Positions 61,816-64,000 of a stretch of 64,000 nt of DNA are shown here, one piece after another. The DNA comes from Capsicum annuum. Taxonomy: Eukaryota > Streptophyta > Magnoliopsida > Solanales > Solanaceae. Each line of letters begins with the position of its first letter. Position 1 is the first letter of the stretch. A program made the translations under genes and the position numbers. The notes below the pieces were generated by a model. That model did not search any database. It had not been told where the DNA came from and saw only the letters and a list, made by a program, of their open reading frames with translations. The stretch is from assembly GCF_002878395.1 (NCBI RefSeq), contig NW_025861010.1, positions 32,105-96,104 on the forward strand. Direction: 5' to 3'.

Positions 61816-64000
61816 AATAGGGATATAAACAGGGCATTTTAAGGCCAAATCGGTGAGCTATAGCCTACAGTTTTGGGGGTGGGCCTGGTGTCTAGGTGTG
61901 CTGCTGGCATAAAATCAATCGGGGCATGCCTGGGAGGTTGGGGATCGTCCAAGTATGGTCCTTTTAATTTTTCATGGCCATTTGGGTGGACAAACGGGTG
62001 AAACTACGCGTGATAGGGGCATTTTTAGGCCAAATCGGTGTGCTATAGCACACGATTTTGGGCGTGGGCCAAGGGTCCGGGATTGCTGTTGTCTAAAAAT
62101 CGATATGGGCATGCCAAGGAGGTTGGGGATCATCCTAGTGTGGTTCGTTTAATTTTTCATAGCCATTTGGGTGGACAAACGGGAGAAAGAGCACGAACGG
62201 GGCATTTTCCGTTCAAATCAGTGTGCTATAGCCTATAATTTAGGGGGTGGGCCTGGGGTACGGGCATGATTTGTGCCAAAAATCAATCAAGGCAAGCTAG
62301 GGAGGTTGAGGATCATCCAAGTATGGTATGTTTAAGTTTTATTGGCCCTTTGGGTAGACAAACGAGCGAAACAGCGCGAATGGGGTATTTTTGGGCCAAA
62401 TTGGTGTGCTATTGCCCACAGTTTTGAGAGTGACTCGGGGTTCGGGCATTCTGCCAGCCAAAAATACATCGGGGCATGGCAGGGAGGTTAAGGATCATCC
62501 CAGTGTGGTCCGTTTAATTTTTCATGGCCATTTGGGTAGACAAACGGGTGAAACTGTGCGAACGGGGCATTTTCGGGCCAAAATGATGTGATATGACCTA
62601 CAGTTTTGGGGGTAGGCCAAGGGTCCGAGCATGCTGTGGGCCAAAAATTGATCGGGGCATGCGAGGTAGGTTGGGATCAGTGTGGTCCATTTAATTTTTA
62701 GTAGCCATTTGGATGGAGAAACAGGCGAAATGGCGTGAACGAGGCATTTTCGGGCTAAATTGATGTGCTATAGGCTATGATTTTGGGGGTGGGTTTGGGG
62801 TCCGGGCATTCTGTAATCCAAAAATCAACCAAAGCATGCCAAGGAGGTTGGAGATCTTTCAATTATGGTCCGTTTGATTTTTTGTGGCTTTAGGTGGACA
62901 AACGGGCGAAACGGCGCGAATGAGGCATTTTCGGGCAAAATTAGTATGCTATAGCCTACATTTTGTGGGGGGCCCAGGTCCAGGTATGCTGTGGGCAAAA
63001 AATTGATTGAGGCATGCTCGGGAGGTTGGGGATCATCTCAGTGTAGTCCATTTAAATTTTTGTGGCTATTTGGGTGGAAAAACGGGCGAAATAGCGCGAG
63101 CGGGACATTTTTAAGCCAAATCGGTGTGCTATAGCCCACGATTTTGGGGGTGGGCCTAGGGTCCGAGCGTGCTGTGGGCCAAAAATTGATCGAGGCATGT
63201 CATGAAGGTTGGGGATCATCCTAGTATGGTCCATTTAATTTTTTGTGGCCATTTTTGTGGACAAATGGGCGAAACGGCGTGAATGGGGCATTTTCGAGCC
63301 AAATCAGTGTGCTATAGCTAATGGTTATGGGGGTGGGCCTGTGTTCCAGGCGTGATATGGGCTAAAAATTCACCAGGGCATGCTAGGGAGGTTGGGAATT
63401 ATTTCTGTATGGTCCGTTTAATTTTTATGGCTATTTGGGTGGACAAACAGATTAAATGGCACGAACGGGGTATTTTTGAACCAAATTAGTGTGCTATAGC
63501 CCACGGTTTTGGGGGTGGGCTCGAGGTCCATGTGCGTTGTGGGCCAAAAATTGATCAAGGCATGCCATGGAGGTAGGAGATCATTCTACTATGTTCGGTC
63601 TAATTTTTTGCGGCTATTTTGGTGGACAAACGGGCAAAACGACGTAAATGAGGCATTTTCGAGCAAAATCGGTGTGCTATAGCCCACGGTATTTGGGGGT
63701 GGGCTCGGGGTCCAGGCTTGCTGTGGCCAAAAATCATCTGGGGCATTCCAGGGAGGTTGGGAATCATGCCAGTGTGGTCTGTTTAAATTTTTGTGGCTAT
63801 TTGTGAGGACAAATGGGTAAAACGGCGGGAATGGGGCATTTTTGGGGCAAATTGGTGTGCTATAGCCCATGGTTTGGGGGTAGGTCCAGGGTCTGGGTGT
63901 TCTATGGCTAAACAATTGACCGGGGTATGCCGAGGATGTTGGGGATTATCCAAGTGTGGTCCATTTAATTTTTTGTGGCCATTTGGGTGAACAAATGGGT
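61816..64000 (+). repeat. Duplication D3: HOR start matching 42.6-44.6 kb, cut by window end
   Basis: The junction at about 61815-61830 contains a near-duplicated stretch (GTAAATAGGGATATAAACAGGG) and adds 9 bp to the interval. From the B monomer at 61857 on, the anchors 62042, 62225, 62408, 62767, 62948, 63128, 63311, 63493 and 63859 match 42809, 42992, 43175, 43357, 43539, 43705, 43888, 44055 and 44369. Shared private features include TGTAATCCAAAAATCAACC with TTGGAGATCTT, and a GGTCTAATTTTTTGCGGC block. This copy keeps the CTATGACC-type monomer at 62590 that 42361-47030 has lost. The array runs off the window. Confidence 0.8.

Larger units (their letters stand above)
1..64000 (+). repeat. 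Satellite DNA array, ~182-bp monomer, about 350 head-to-tail copies
   Basis: The landmark GTGCTATAG (or a one- or two-base variant) recurs through the whole window at intervals that are nearly all 180-184 bp, for example at 61, 244, 424, 607 and 790, and still at 63311, 63493, 63676 and 63859. The order of landmarks within each monomer is fixed: GGGCATTTT, CTATAGCCCACGG, a G-rich core, CCAAAAATCGATCGGGG, GGGGATCATCCC, GTTTAATTTTT, then GGGTGGACAAACGGGC. No inversion was seen. A 183-bp consensus built by eye has about 61% G+C and 16 CpG sites, while a sampled real monomer is nearer 49% because many CpGs have become TpG or CpA. The + strand is clearly G-rich. A nucleosome-sized monomer and CAAAA motifs are common features of plant centromeric or subtelomeric satellites. 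That placement is inference, and fish or insect satellites can be of similar size. I do not recognise the family name. No unique sequence or transposon interrupts the array. Confidence 0.98.

Noticed and set aside
1..64000. CRISPR array or bacterial tandem repeat
   Set aside because: There are no short exact repeats with unique spacers. The repeat unit is about 182 bp, contiguous and divergent, as in eukaryotic satellite DNA.
40..64000. CENP-B box in the monomer
   Set aside because: TTTTCGGGCCAAATCGG resembles the start of the box, but the A and CGGG positions do not line up with the canonical spacing (off by one). No consistent match was found on either strand.
1..64000. Promoters from the CTATAG / CTATA landmark
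   Set aside because: The motif is present in almost every monomer and no gene follows. Nothing in the sequence separates it from ordinary satellite sequence.
1..64000. Naming a known family or species (for example a GC-rich ~181-bp plant satellite)
   Set aside because: Monomer length fits several plant families, but I do not recognise the sequence. A database search with the consensus would be needed, so no name is given.
1..64000. Monomer variation as raw long-read sequencing error
   Set aside because: Differences between HOR copies are mainly transitions at CpG-type sites and the same indels are shared between distant copies. Random or homopolymer error would not give this.

Overview
The whole 64-kb window is a single block of tandemly repeated satellite DNA. 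I could support no protein-coding gene, RNA gene, mobile element, CRISPR array or other single-copy sequence. A monomer of about 182 bp (most often 183, 180 or 177 bp) repeats head to tail in one orientation from base 1 to base 64000, roughly 350 times. Each monomer carries the same landmarks: GGGCATTTT, CAAATCGGTGTGCTATAGCC, a G-rich core (GGGGGTGGGCC...GGGGTCCGGG), GGCCAAAAATCGATCGGGGC, GGGAGGTTGGGGATCATCCC, a short A/T block (GTTTAATTTTT or GTTTAAATTTTTG), and ATTTGGGTGGACAAACGGGC. The organism is a eukaryote. A nucleosome-sized monomer, CAAAA motifs and heavy CpG erosion fit plant centromeric, pericentromeric or subtelomeric heterochromatin, but I do not recognise the family and cannot name a species.

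The information lies in the higher-order layout. Neighbouring monomers differ a great deal, but ordered strings of distinguishable monomers recur at long distance and look about 90-93% alike by eye. Three large collinear duplications dominate. About 1.44-7.37 kb matches 20.82-26.74 kb (offset near 19.39 kb, 33 monomers). About 25.46-34.79 kb matches 52.37-61.82 kb (offset 26.9-27.0 kb, about 52 monomers). About 61.82-64.0 kb matches 42.6-44.6 kb (offset 19.2-19.5 kb). An 8-monomer string at 1-1.43 kb recurs at 5.04-6.42 and 24.42-25.83 kb.

Under these lies a backbone higher-order repeat (HOR) of about 4.0-5.1 kb. It starts with a recognisable 'B' monomer (GAAATTTGGGTGGACAAACA, then GATGCAAACGGGGC). 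Long forms run 7.37-11.35, 15.54-19.75, 31.39-35.47, 37.45-42.36, 42.36-47.03, 47.03-51.95 and 58.40-61.82 kb. Short 11-monomer forms (about 2 kb) run 11.35-13.34, 29.64-31.39, 35.47-37.45 and 56.66-58.40 kb. Long forms differ by loss or gain of whole monomers, and truncated monomers and junctions mark old recombination or deletion events.

Many open frames of 60-210 codons exist on both strands, but they are translations of the satellite itself. The usual 183-bp monomer equals 61 codons, so a frame without a stop stays open into the next copy. I annotate none of them as genes. Boundaries of repeat blocks were read by eye and are good to roughly 20 bp unless a deletion point is given.
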